DNA of 64,000 bases from assembly GCF_000022905.1 (NCBI RefSeq), contig NC_012590.1, positions 496,001-560,000 of the forward strand. The letters are read 5' to 3'. Numbering within the stretch: the first letter of the stretch is position 1; each line of letters opens with the position of its first letter. A program made the position numbers and the translations under genes. Source of the stretch: Corynebacterium aurimucosum ATCC 700975 (GTDB lineage Bacteria > Actinomycetota > Actinomycetes > Mycobacteriales > Mycobacteriaceae). Below, in pieces: positions 1 to 8,397 of this stretch. The notes under the pieces were generated by a model, which saw only the letters and a program-made list of their open reading frames with translations, had not been told where the DNA came from and made no database searches.

Positions 1-1
1 C

Positions 2-1132
2 AAGTGGGACGCCGCCGCGGCCGAAAAGGGTGGCTTCAACTCCTTCATGGAGAAGGAAATCCACGACCAGCCGGCAGCCGTGCGCGATACCCTGCTGGGC
101 CGCCTCGATGAGACCGGCAACCTGGTCCTCGATGAGATCCGCATCGATGAGTCGGTGCTCAAGTCCATCGACAAGATCATCGTCATTGCCTGCGGCACCG
201 CCGCCTACGCTGGCCACGTCGCGCGCTATGCCATCGAGCACTGGTGCCGCATCCCGTGCGAGGTGGAGCTGGCTCACGAGTTCCGCTACCGCGATCCGAT
301 CGTTAACGAAAAGACCCTGGTCGTGGCCCTTTCCCAGTCGGGTGAGACCATGGATACCCTCATGGCCGTGCGCCACGCCCGCCAGCAGGGCGCCAAGGTG
401 ATCGCCATCTGCAACACCCAGGGTTCCTCCATCCCGCGCGAGTCCGACGCCGCCTTGTACACCCACGCCGGCCCGGAGATCGCCGTGGCCTCCACCAAGG
501 CCTTCCTGGCGCAGATCACCGCGACCTACCTGCTGGGCCTCTACCTGGCGCGCCTGCGCGGCAACATGTTCTCCGATGAGGTCAACTCGGTCCTCGAGGA
601 CCTGCGTGATATGCCGGATAAGGTCCAGGCAATCATCGATAACGAGCAGCAGGTCTACGACCTAGCCAACGCTATGGAGAACGCCAAGTCGGTGCTCTTC
701 CTGGGGCGCCACGTGGGCTTCCCGGTTGCGCTGGAGGGCGCGCTCAAGCTCAAGGAGATTGCCTACCTGCACGCTGAGGGCTTCGCCGCCGGTGAGCTCA
801 AGCACGGCCCGATCGCGCTTATCGAGGAGGGTCAACCGGTCTTCGTTATCGTGCCTTCCCCGCGCGGCCGCGATTCCCTGCACGCCAAGGTCGTCTCCAA
901 CATCCAGGAGATTCGCGCCCGCGGCGCTATCACCATCGTCATCGCGGAAGAGGGCGACGAGGCCGTCGAGGCCTACGCCAACCACATCATCCGCATCCCG
1001 CAGGCGCCGACGCTCATGCAGCCGCTGCTGGCTACCGTGCCGCTGCAGATTTTCGCCTGCGGTGTAGCCACCGCCAAGGGCTATGACGTGGACCAGCCGC
1101 GCAACCTGGCGAAGTCCGTGACCGTCGAATAG
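2..1132 (+). CDS. glmS: Glucosamine-fructose-6-phosphate aminotransferase, C-terminal part (GlmS)
   Basis: This is the 3' part of a gene that begins before the window; the open frame runs from base 2 to TAG at 1130-1132. GlmS makes glucosamine-6-phosphate from fructose-6-phosphate and glutamine, the first step of UDP-GlcNAc and peptidoglycan precursor synthesis in the cytoplasm. The visible part holds the two SIS sugar-isomerase domains, with the motifs CGTAAYAGHVAR and SQSGETMDTL, and ends in the family-typical tail DQPRNLAKSVTVE. The N-terminal glutaminase domain is outside the window. The gene lies just upstream of alr, another cell-wall gene. The identification is firm. Confidence 0.96.
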   Translation, partial: KWDAAAAEKGGFNSFMEKEIHDQPAAVRDTLLGRLDETGNLVLDEIRIDESVLKSIDKIIVIACGTAAYAGHVARYAIEHWCRIPCEVELAHEFRYRDPIVNEKTLVVALSQSGETMDTLMAVRHARQQGAKVIAICNTQGSSIPRESDAALYTHAGPEIAVASTKAFLAQITATYLLGLYLARLRGNMFSDEVNSVLEDLRDMPDKVQAIIDNEQQVYDLANAMENAKSVLFLGRHVGFPVALEGALKLKEIAYLHAEGFAAGELKHGPIALIEEGQPVFVIVPSPRGRDSLHAKVVSNIQEIRARGAITIVIAEEGDEAVEAYANHIIRIPQAPTLMQPLLATVPLQIFACGVATAKGYDVDQPRNLAKSVTVE

Positions 1133-1163
1133 CGCCGCACCCTTAAGTGGCACAATAGTGGGC

Positions 1164-2261
1164 ATGTTGAAAACCACCGTTGACCTCAACGCTATTGCCC
1201 ACAATGTTGCCCGCGTGAAGGAGGCGGTGGCCCCGGCCCGCCTCATGTGCGTGGTCAAGGCGGATGCCTATGCCCACGGCATCGAGCGCTGCGCCCCGGT
1301 CATGGCGCAGGCTGGGGCGGATGCCTTCGGGGTGGCCACCTTGGCCGAGGCAGTCGCATTGCGGAAGGTCATCGACAACCTCCCCATCGCTGCTTGGCTG
1401 TGGGAGCCGACGGAGGACCTGGCCCCAGCCCTTGCCGCTGATATCCAGATCGGCATCCCGTCGCTGGCGCACGCCCAAGCGCTCATCGCCGCCGAGACCC
1501 CAACCGAAGCCTTCGTGATGGTGGAGACGGGGATGCACCGCTCGGGAGTCGACAAGCATGTGTGGGAGGAGACCTTCCGCCTGCTTGCCGACGCCCCCCA
1601 CATCACCGTCCTAGGCCTCATGTCCCATTTCGCCTGCGCTGATGAGCCGGAACACCCGCACAATGATCATCAGGAATCGGAGTTCCGCCAGGCCCTAGCG
1701 CTTGCCCGTGAGGTGGGGCTGGAGTGTCCGCTGAACCACCTGGCGAACTCGCCCGCGGCGTTGACCCGCCCCTCAGCTCGTTTCGAGCAGGTGCGCGTCG
1801 GTCTGGCCCTGTATGGGCTTGAACCAGTCGCCGGGCTCGACCATGGACTGGAACCCGCCATGACGTGGGAGGCATCCGTCGTCGCAGTGAAGCCGATTTC
1901 GGCGGGGGAGTCCACATGCTACGGCCTGACCTGGACAGCGGAGAGTGAGCGCGAGCTCGCCACCGTCAGCGTGGGTTATGCCGATGGTCTGCCGCGTGCC
2001 TTTCAGGGGGCGCTGCAGGTAGGCATTGGTGGCGAGCTCTACCCGCAGGTGGGGCGGGTCTGTATGGACCAGATTGTCGTCGACCTTGGCTCTAACCCCC
2101 ACGGCGTGCGCGCCGGGGACACCGCCGTTATCTTCGGGCGCGGCGGTATGAGCGCCACTGGATTGGCCGAGGCAGCCGGGACCATCAACTATGAAGTGGT
2201 GTGCCGCCCCACCGGGCGCACCGAGCGTACATACCGCGAAGGAGCTAGCGATGCGCAGTGA
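1164..2261 (+). CDS. alr: Alanine racemase
   Basis: A PLP enzyme that interconverts L- and D-alanine for peptidoglycan. The protein is about 365 residues, normal for the family. The PLP lysine lies at about residue 32 in VVKADAYAHG; the usual AYGHG is AYAHG here. The second catalytic tyrosine is probably the one in TCYGLTW, and CMDQIVVDLG is the typical C-terminal domain motif. An upstream in-frame GTG at 1158 is possible, but ATG 1164 matches the family start and sits 7 nt after a -10-like CACAAT (1151-1156), which suggests a leaderless transcript. The 3' end overlaps tsaE by 11 bp. Confidence 0.96.
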   Translation: MLKTTVDLNAIAHNVARVKEAVAPARLMCVVKADAYAHGIERCAPVMAQAGADAFGVATLAEAVALRKVIDNLPIAAWLWEPTEDLAPALAADIQIGIPSLAHAQALIAAETPTEAFVMVETGMHRSGVDKHVWEETFRLLADAPHITVLGLMSHFACADEPEHPHNDHQESEFRQALALAREVGLECPLNHLANSPAALTRPSARFEQVRVGLALYGLEPVAGLDHGLEPAMTWEASVVAVKPISAGESTCYGLTWTAESERELATVSVGYADGLPRAFQGALQVGIGGELYPQVGRVCMDQIVVDLGSNPHGVRAGDTAVIFGRGGMSATGLAEAAGTINYEVVCRPTGRTERTYREGASDAQ

Positions 2262-2715
2262 TTTTCCACACGAAGGACGCCGTGAGGCCGCCACGCCAGA
2301 GGATGCCTGGGCCTTCGGCGAGGAGCTGGGCGCGGCTCTGGAGGCCGGGGACCTGGTTATCCTCGACGGCCCCTTAGGTGCCGGGAAAACCACCTTTACA
2401 CAGGGCATTGCCCGCGGGATGCAGGTGAAGGGGCGGGTGACCTCACCGACCTTCGTCATCGCGCGCGAGCACCCTTCCCGCGTGGGCGGGCCGACGTTGG
2501 TGCACGTGGATGCCTACCGCCTCCTCGACCATTCTGAAGATCCGTTGGGGGAGCTGGACAGTCTAGACTTGGACACCGAAATAGAGGATGCTGTTGTCGT
2601 CGCCGAGTGGGGCGGGGGCTTCATGGAGCGGCTTTCTGACGTGTATCTCGCCGTCACAATTAACCGCGATTCGGATGATGACGTCCGCGTATTTACATGG
2701 AAATGGGTGAATTAA
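2251..2715 (+). CDS. tsaE: tRNA threonylcarbamoyladenosine biosynthesis ATPase TsaE
   Basis: TsaE is the ATPase that works with TsaB and TsaD to place the t6A modification at A37 of ANN-decoding tRNAs. The product is 154 residues with a Walker A motif GPLGAGKTT at about residues 40-48 and the family motif SPTFVIAREH. The frame is open further upstream, but ATG 2251 is chosen because AAGGAG (2239-2244) lies at the right distance and the 11-bp overlap with alr fits a translationally coupled operon. tsaB and tsaD follow within 4 kb. Confidence 0.93.
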   Translation: MRSDFPHEGRREAATPEDAWAFGEELGAALEAGDLVILDGPLGAGKTTFTQGIARGMQVKGRVTSPTFVIAREHPSRVGGPTLVHVDAYRLLDHSEDPLGELDSLDLDTEIEDAVVVAEWGGGFMERLSDVYLAVTINRDSDDDVRVFTWKWVN

Positions 2716-2716
2716 C

Positions 2717-4309
2717 GTGCTGGCTTTTCTTGCTGAACAGCCCTTGCTCACGCTCTTTCTCATCATGGCGGTGGGACTAGCCGTTGGCAAGATCAATGTC
2801 TTCGGCATCTCGCTCGGCGCCGCCGCCGCGATGTTCGTGGCCTTGGGCTTGTCCGCGGCGAACCCGGACATCGTGGTCCCTGCGTTCGTGTATCAATTTG
2901 GCCTGGCCATCTTCGTCTACGTCATCGGCCTGAACTTCGGCCGCAGCTTCTTCGAAGATTTCCGCCGGCGTGGTTGGAAGATGTCCGTGGTGGTCATCGT
3001 CTTCTTCTTCGTGTTGGCGGGTCTGACTACCCTGGCGATGCGTCTCTTTGATCTGGACCCTGCGATCAGCGTCGGTACTCTCGCGGGTTCGGTGAGCTCG
3101 ACGCCGGGTATGGCTGCGGTCGTTGAGGCCCTGGGCGGCGATAGCACCCCGGTGGTGGGCTATTCCTTGGCCTACCCTGGATGCATCATCGGAACCATTC
3201 TGGTTGCCGCCATCGGCGCGAAGATGCTGCGCGTGAACCACGTTGAGGATGCCCGCGCTGAGGGGATGATTGCGGAGCCGCTGGAGTGGCGAGCAGTGCG
3301 CCTGACCCGCGACTTCGACGCAACGGTAGGGGAGCTGCAGGAGGTGACCGGCGAGCGCGTCATCGCTACCCGCCACGTGAACAATCCCCATAACCACAAC
3401 CTGGCCTACCCGGAGCTGCCGCTGCGTGCCGGCATGGAGCTCTTACTCAACGGCACGGCTCCAGCGCTCGATAGCGCGATTTCCCAGCTGGGTGAGGAGA
3501 TCCACCTCAACCTCCACGAGGAGGATGGCCTGGTCTACCGCCGCCTGACCGTGTCGAGCCCGCGCGTGGCGGGCTATCAGCTCAAGGACTTGGACACGGT
3601 CAAGGAAGGCTTCCTCATCGCGCGCGTGCGCCGCGGCGACTCCGACGTCGTGCCGAACGAGGAAACCGTCCTGCACTACTCGGACCGCGTGCGCGTTATC
3701 ACCGCGCCGGGCAGGCTTGACGACGTCCGCCGTTTCCTCGGCGACTCCGAAGCCAAACTCGGCAACGTCGATCTCTTCCCCTTTGCTCTCGGTCTCTTCA
3801 TTGGTCTGCTCTTCGGCGCTATCCCGATTCCGCTGCCGGGTGGCACGACACTCTCCTTCGGTTTCGGCGGCGGCCCTATCGTCGTCGGCCTCATCCTGGG
3901 CGCGTTGGGCCGCTCGGGCCCGATTAACTGGCAGCTTCCTTTCCACGCCAAGCAGACAATCTCCACGCTGGGCTTGACCTTGTTCCTGGCGGGCGTGGGT
4001 ACGTCGGCAGGCGGCCAGTTCCGTGATGCCCTCTCCGATCCGACCTCCTTGAAGTACATGGGAGTGGGCATTGTGCTGTCGCTGGTCTCCGCCATCGGCA
4101 TCGTCGCGGTATCCATGCTGGTGCTGCGCCTGAAGTTTGATGAGTCGATGGGCATCGCCGCGGGTATGACCACGAACCCGGCGATCATGGCCTACCTCAA
4201 CCCCCAGACCGGAACCCAGCTGGCAGAGCGCGGCTATGCCACCGTGTACCCCACGGCGATGATCGGCAAGATCCTCATGTGCCAGGTCCTGGCGTTGTTG
4301 ATCGTCTGA
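2717..4309 (+). CDS. AspT/YidE-type (Asp-Al_Ex) membrane transporter with TrkA-C domains
   Basis: An integral membrane transporter of about 530 residues with two hydrophobic halves of several membrane segments each. A soluble central region at roughly residues 190-340 resembles paired RCK_C/TrkA-C regulatory domains. This is the layout of the aspartate:alanine exchanger (AspT) and YidE family; FGISLGAAAAMF and TPGMAAVVEALGG are typical motifs. The substrate cannot be told from sequence; the family includes amino-acid and dicarboxylate exchangers. The start is GTG 2717, one base after the tsaE stop codon, so it is co-transcribed with alr-tsaE. Confidence 0.85.
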   Translation: MLAFLAEQPLLTLFLIMAVGLAVGKINVFGISLGAAAAMFVALGLSAANPDIVVPAFVYQFGLAIFVYVIGLNFGRSFFEDFRRRGWKMSVVVIVFFFVLAGLTTLAMRLFDLDPAISVGTLAGSVSSTPGMAAVVEALGGDSTPVVGYSLAYPGCIIGTILVAAIGAKMLRVNHVEDARAEGMIAEPLEWRAVRLTRDFDATVGELQEVTGERVIATRHVNNPHNHNLAYPELPLRAGMELLLNGTAPALDSAISQLGEEIHLNLHEEDGLVYRRLTVSSPRVAGYQLKDLDTVKEGFLIARVRRGDSDVVPNEETVLHYSDRVRVITAPGRLDDVRRFLGDSEAKLGNVDLFPFALGLFIGLLFGAIPIPLPGGTTLSFGFGGGPIVVGLILGALGRSGPINWQLPFHAKQTISTLGLTLFLAGVGTSAGGQFRDALSDPTSLKYMGVGIVLSLVSAIGIVAVSMLVLRLKFDESMGIAAGMTTNPAIMAYLNPQTGTQLAERGYATVYPTAMIGKILMCQVLALLIV

Positions 4310-4403
4310 CCCTTCTCAAGGGCTGTCCAGGTTCGCGGCAAGGTGGTCGCGTAGGATATCTCCCCGTACTGAACCCCCTAATATCTAGGAGCACATTCCC
4401 TCT

Positions 4404-4973
4404 ATGAACAAAATCGGTCAGTTCATCACCACCGTCGTCATCGGCGGCTTCGCCGTATTTCTTGCCGCCCTCATCGTGCTGCCGATGGTCCGTACTGCGG
4501 ATGCGGAGTCGAAGGAGCCGTCGACCGTTGCCCAGTCTTTGAGCGCCTACCCGAAGAACCTGGACTTCGCCGTGTTCATCCCGCAGGATGTGTACGGCCC
4601 GGAGTGGAGTGCGGTCGCCGCCGTCTGCCCGGGTACCACCGAAGATCAGCTCAAGAAGGGCGGCGTGGAGACGAAGAACCTGAACATTGACTTCGCCGAC
4701 GGGGCCGTGCCTGATGACGTGAACTACATGCTGCTGGTCTCGCAGACAGGTGAATTCAAGGCGGAGAAGCTGCCGCGCGCGAAGGTGGACCTGTGTGACG
4801 GTCTGCTGCAGCAGCTGAAGTCGCCGGAAGCAGCCAAGCAGGACTTCCCGCCGCTGCTGCCGTTCCAGCAGGGTCAGCCGCTGCAATTTATGCGCGACAC
4901 CCAGGAATACGCAGAGAAGATGGGTAAGAACAACCCAGACTACGTCGATACCGACTGGCACCTCGCAGGCTAA
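4404..4973 (+). CDS. Membrane-anchored extracytoplasmic protein of unknown function
   Basis: A 189-residue protein with one hydrophobic segment at about residues 10-30 and no cleavage signal that stands out, so it is probably anchored with the bulk of the chain outside the cell. Two cysteines (in AAVCPGTTE and VDLCDGLLQ) lie in the outer part and could form a disulfide. I do not recognise a domain; it looks like a lineage-specific corynebacterial protein. A ribosome site CTAGGAG lies just upstream (4386-4392), and the stop codon TAA overlaps the tsaB start by one base, so it belongs to the t6A operon by position. No function is proposed. Confidence 0.75.
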   Translation: MNKIGQFITTVVIGGFAVFLAALIVLPMVRTADAESKEPSTVAQSLSAYPKNLDFAVFIPQDVYGPEWSAVAAVCPGTTEDQLKKGGVETKNLNIDFADGAVPDDVNYMLLVSQTGEFKAEKLPRAKVDLCDGLLQQLKSPEAAKQDFPPLLPFQQGQPLQFMRDTQEYAEKMGKNNPDYVDTDWHLAG

Positions 4974-5665
4974 TGAAGGTTCTCGCACTCGATACCGCCA
5001 CCACGGATCTGGTCACGGGCATCGTTGACACCGACACCGGGGAGAGCATCGACCGCGTCATCAGCGGTACGCGCGCCCACAACGAGCAGCTCATCCCTAC
5101 CATCGAGGAGCTGCTTGCCGACGCCTCCCTGACCTACGCCGACCTCTCCGCCATCGTCGTTGGCACGGGGCCCGGACCGTTTACCGGCCTGCGCGTGGGT
5201 ATGGCTACCGCGTCCGCCCTGGGAGTGGCCCTTAACCTGCCGGTACATGGTGTGTGCACCTTGGACGCCATTGCGCACGGGCGCGCGGGGGAGTGGCTGG
5301 TGGCCATTGATGCCCGCCGCAAGGAGGTCTACTGGGCCACCTTTGCCGACGGGGAGCGCCGCAGCGGCCCGAACGTATCGAAGCCGGAAACCCTTGATCT
5401 CAGCGCCGCCGGACTCGCGAGCCCGGAGAGCACGCGCCTAGTGTTTCCCGAGTCTATTGCCCTTCGTTTGCCGGAGAGCATCGCTGACCTTCCCCGCGAG
5501 TGGGCTACCCCGCGCGCAGCGGGTTTGGTTGCTTGTGCCGATCTGTCCGCTGAACCTGAGCCGCTCGTCCCGCTCTACCTTCGCCGTCCCGATGCCGTGG
5601 AACCACAGGCCAAGCCGCGCTCGGCTGCCTTGGTCGGCGGCATCGAGGAGACACCGGCATCATGA
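4973..5665 (+). CDS. tsaB: tRNA threonylcarbamoyladenosine biosynthesis protein TsaB
   Basis: TsaB is the inactive TsaD paralogue that dimerises with TsaD in bacterial t6A synthesis. The 230-residue protein starts with the ASKHA fold motif MKVLALDTATTDLV and has the conserved GTGPGPFTGLRVG stretch at about residues 63-75. It overlaps the preceding gene (TAATG) and the following rimI by 4 bp (ATGA), which is the classic tsaB-rimI-tsaD cluster. The segment LADAS is encoded by a 17-bp word (5113-5129) that recurs in unrelated genes of this window. Confidence 0.94.
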   Translation: MKVLALDTATTDLVTGIVDTDTGESIDRVISGTRAHNEQLIPTIEELLADASLTYADLSAIVVGTGPGPFTGLRVGMATASALGVALNLPVHGVCTLDAIAHGRAGEWLVAIDARRKEVYWATFADGERRSGPNVSKPETLDLSAAGLASPESTRLVFPESIALRLPESIADLPREWATPRAAGLVACADLSAEPEPLVPLYLRRPDAVEPQAKPRSAALVGGIEETPAS

Positions 5666-6177
5666 GGCTGCGGCCACTGACGTCTGCGGACGCTCCGCAC
5701 TGCGCCGAGCTGGAGAAGGTCCTCTTCCCCGGCGAGAGCCCATGGCCGGCGCGAGCCTTCGAGCAGGAAATAGCGGCGGGTCACACCACCTACTGGGCGG
5801 TTGACATGAATGTCAACCGCGTGGGCCACAACGACAACCGCGTGGGCCATAATGACAACCGCGGAGAGGTTCTCGGGTACGCCGGCGTGGGCCGCATGGG
5901 CCCCGCAGCCTGGCCGGAGTACGAAATCCGCACCATTGGCGTCGACCCTGCTGCCCAACGGCGGGGCATCGCGAGGCTGATGATGGACGCCATCGTCGAG
6001 CTCGCAGATTCCCACGATGCGCCCATCTTCCTTGAAGTGCGCGTGGGTAACGAACCGGCCATTCGCCTCTATGAGGCTTATGATTTTGTCATCAACGGCC
6101 TGCGCCGCAACTACTACCAGCCCTCCGGTGCGGACGCCCACACCATGTACCGACCACGAAAGAGTGAGAGATGTTAA
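5662..6177 (+). CDS. rimI: Ribosomal protein S18-alanine N-acetyltransferase RimI
   Basis: A GNAT-fold acetyltransferase of 171 residues. RimI acetylates the N-terminus of ribosomal protein S18, and its genes often sit between tsaB and tsaD as here. The acetyl-CoA loop is QRRGIARLM at about residues 99-107, and [13 protein letters not shown] is the usual C-terminal motif. An odd feature is a perfect in-frame duplication of seven residues (NRVGHND twice, then NR) at about residues 52-67, just before strand EVLGYAG. It is encoded by a 21-bp tandem repeat and lengthens a loop. Overlaps tsaB and tsaD. Confidence 0.92.
   Translation: MRLRPLTSADAPHCAELEKVLFPGESPWPARAFEQEIAAGHTTYWAVDMNVNRVGHNDNRVGHNDNRGEVLGYAGVGRMGPAAWPEYEIRTIGVDPAAQRRGIARLMMDAIVELADSHDAPIFLEVRVGNEPAIRLYEAYDFVINGLRRNYYQPSGADAHTMYRPRKSERC
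5814..5855 (+). repeat. 21-bp tandem repeat inside rimI (two copies)
   Basis: Two copies of a 21-bp unit beginning CAACCGCGTGGGCCA (5814-5834 and 5835-5855), differing at two bases, followed by the first eight bases of a third. The unit length is a multiple of three, so the frame is kept and the protein gains NRVGHND repeats. This looks like slippage. Confidence 0.93.
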
Positions 6178-7220
6178 TCCTCGGCATCGAGTCCTCCTGC
6201 GACGAAACCGGCGTGGGAATCATCGAGCTGTCTGACAACGGCCACATGGAGATCCGCGCCGACGTCGTCGCCTCCTCCATGGAGCAGCACGCGCGCTTCG
6301 GCGGCGTGGTTCCGGAGATCGCCTCCCGCGCCCACCTCGAAGCCATGCCGCAGGTGATGAAGGCGGCGTTGGAGGAGGCGGGCGTCGAGAAGCCAGACGC
6401 AGTAGCCGCCACCGTGGGGCCGGGACTGGCCGGTGCGCTCCTCGTCGGGGCGTCGGCAGCCAAGGCCTTTGCCTCCGCGTGGGGCGTTCCTTTCTACGGC
6501 GTCAACCACCTCGGCGGACACGTCGCGGTGGCCAACCTGGAGGGCGAGGAGCTGCCGCACTCGGTGGCCCTGCTCGTCTCTGGCGGTCACACGCAGCTGC
6601 TCGAGGTGGAGGCCGTGGGCAAGCCCATGAAGGAACTGGGCACCACGCTTGACGACGCCGCCGGCGAAGCCTACGACAAAGTCTCCCGTCTCCTGGGGTT
6701 GGGGTATCCGGGAGGGCCGGTCATCGATAAGCTGGCTGCCCAAGGAAAGCCGACTATTGACCTGCCGCGAGGTTTGTCCAAGGCTGAGGACCTGCGCGGG
6801 CCGAACCGCCACAACTTCTCCTTCTCGGGGCTTAAGACTGCGGTGGCGCGCCACGTGGAAAAGGCCGAGCGCGAGGGCACGACGGTCCAGGTTGAGGATC
6901 TCTGCGCCTCCTTCCAGGAGGCGGTGGCTGACGTGCTCACCGCCAAGGCCGTACGAGCCTGCCAGGACACAGGCGCCAAGGTGCTGCTGCTCGGCGGCGG
7001 CGTCGCGGCGAATTCGCGGCTGCGCGCCTTGGCGGCGAAGCGCTGCGAATCCGCGGGCATCGAGCTGCGCGTGCCGCGCTTCAAGCTGTGCACCGACAAC
7101 GGCGTGATGATTGCCGCGGTGGCCGCCCAGCTCATTCACGAAGGCGCCGAGCCTTCCGGCCTGGCATGCGGGACGGATACGCAGCTTGAGGTGGAAGTTC
7201 CGCTCGTCGCCGCACGCTAG
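6171..7220 (+). CDS. tsaD: tRNA N6-adenosine threonylcarbamoyltransferase TsaD
   Basis: TsaD transfers the threonylcarbamoyl group to A37 of tRNA, working with TsaB and TsaE encoded upstream. At 349 residues it has the usual length. It opens with [13 protein letters not shown], the metal-binding histidines are in NHLGGHVA (about H113 and H117), and the nucleotide site motifs SGGHTQLL and [11 protein letters not shown] are intact. The start ATG overlaps the rimI stop by 7 bp. It closes the cluster before a small unknown gene. Confidence 0.96.
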   Translation: MLILGIESSCDETGVGIIELSDNGHMEIRADVVASSMEQHARFGGVVPEIASRAHLEAMPQVMKAALEEAGVEKPDAVAATVGPGLAGALLVGASAAKAFASAWGVPFYGVNHLGGHVAVANLEGEELPHSVALLVSGGHTQLLEVEAVGKPMKELGTTLDDAAGEAYDKVSRLLGLGYPGGPVIDKLAAQGKPTIDLPRGLSKAEDLRGPNRHNFSFSGLKTAVARHVEKAEREGTTVQVEDLCASFQEAVADVLTAKAVRACQDTGAKVLLLGGGVAANSRLRALAAKRCESAGIELRVPRFKLCTDNGVMIAAVAAQLIHEGAEPSGLACGTDTQLEVEVPLVAAR

Positions 7221-7298
7221 CGGATGCGCAACCCTCAGGGGGCCGGTAGTGTGATGACCGATAATCGTCCGGCTCACGCACAAGGAGCTCACACTGTT

Positions 7299-7727
7299 AT
7301 GACCACTGGATTCCTCGTTAACCCCGATCTATCCCGCCGCACCATCGAGTTTGAGCTCGAGCATGCAAATCAATTCCTCGGCGGCACCACCGAGGATCGC
7401 GTCTCTGTGGCCTTCCAGGATGATGGCCAGACCTACGCGGCGCTGTTTAACCCGAACGCCAAGGCTGAAGGCGCCGACCCGAACCCGGTGGCTTCCCTGG
7501 CGCGCAATGCAGCTGCGACCGGCAATTCCGCCTTCTTGCAGGACCCAATCCGTTCCATCTGCGGTCCGGTTATCTTCGTTGCTGCCGACGGTGACGACAA
7601 GAACATCGACGAGGTTGCCGAGGCCGTGGAGCACGGCATCCGCGCGGTGAAGAACTACCGCGAGGACAACCCGGAGGAGTACCAGCTGTGGCGTGCGGCT
7701 GTGCTGAACTCCCACCGGCAGGTCTAA
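7299..7727 (+). CDS. Small conserved cytoplasmic protein of unknown function
   Basis: A 142-residue acidic soluble protein without signal or membrane segment. I do not recognise a domain. ATG 7299 is preferred over an upstream in-frame start (7224) because AAGGAG lies at 7282-7287 and the upstream residues look like untranslated leader. It lies 78 bp after tsaD and may be read with it. The only outstanding stretch is GPVIFVAADGDDKNIDEVAEAVEHGI, which could be a helix after a buried strand. Downstream are two hairpins and the convergent response regulator gene. Confidence 0.72.
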   Translation: MTTGFLVNPDLSRRTIEFELEHANQFLGGTTEDRVSVAFQDDGQTYAALFNPNAKAEGADPNPVASLARNAAATGNSAFLQDPIRSICGPVIFVAADGDDKNIDEVAEAVEHGIRAVKNYREDNPEEYQLWRAAVLNSHRQV

Positions 7728-7732
7728 TTCCA

Positions 7733-7769
7733 GCCCTTGTTTGTAGGGCCTCAGCGCTTTTCTAGCGCT
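7733..7769. terminator. Two adjacent hairpins between convergent genes
   Basis: Hairpin 1 pairs GCCCT (7733-7737) with AGGGC (7745-7749). Hairpin 2 pairs AGCGC (7753-7757) with GCGCT (7765-7769) and contains the stop codon of the minus-strand response regulator gene. They lie between two convergent genes, so a bidirectional terminator is likely. Confidence 0.5.
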
Positions 7770-8397
7770 CGGTGTGGCGCAGCCATGCCAATACGGCCTT
7801 CACCCGCCGGTTGGAGTCCTCGGGTCGAAACCCGAGCTTTATAAATACATTGGAGACATGCTTGCTTACTGCTCCGGAGGTAAGGACGAGCGTGTCTTCA
7901 ATGTCTTTATTGCTCAATCCTTGGGCCATAAGCCCCAGTACCTCCCGCTCGCGAGCGGTGAGCCGGGCTAGACCAGTGTGCCTTGCAGAAAGCAGCGCCG
8001 TGACCACCTCTGGGTCCACCACGGTGCCGCCGCGGGCGACATCGTCTAGCGTGCGCACGAATTCTTCAACATCAGAAACGCGCTCCTTGAGTAGGTACCC
8101 GAATCCGCCGTGCTCCAGGAGGCGGTCGAGATAGCTTGCCGCTACGTACTGGCTCAGCACCACCACGGGTTGGGTGGGGTCGGCTGCCCGCAGATCGTGC
8201 ACGGCTTGAAGCCCGTCATCGGTCATCGTGGGCGGCATGCGCACATCGCTGATAATGAGGTCGAAGTCTTCCTGCCCTGCGATGGCGCGCAGTACTTCGG
8301 CATCTGTGACCGTCGTGACGCTATGACCGAGAGCACCGAGTAGTTGCTCCAGACCCGCGCGCAGGAGCGCGGAATCTTCTGCGAGTAGTAGCTTCAT
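7762..8397 (-). CDS. NarL/LuxR-family response regulator
   Basis: A 211-residue two-domain response regulator. The receiver domain (about residues 1-120) has the acidic pocket (LLAEDS), the phospho-acceptor aspartate in IISDVRMPP and a conserved lysine in YLLKERV. The C-terminal LuxR-type helix-turn-helix reads LTAREREVLGLMAQGLSNKDI at its core and probably binds DNA as a dimer. Its start overlaps the sensor kinase stop by 4 bp, so the two form one operon. The ABC transporter diverging from the kinase is the obvious target, by position only. Confidence 0.92.
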   Translation of the reverse strand: MKLLLAEDSALLRAGLEQLLGALGHSVTTVTDAEVLRAIAGQEDFDLIISDVRMPPTMTDDGLQAVHDLRAADPTQPVVVLSQYVAASYLDRLLEHGGFGYLLKERVSDVEEFVRTLDDVARGGTVVDPEVVTALLSARHTGLARLTAREREVLGLMAQGLSNKDIEDTLVLTSGAVSKHVSNVFIKLGFRPEDSNRRVKAVLAWLRHTER

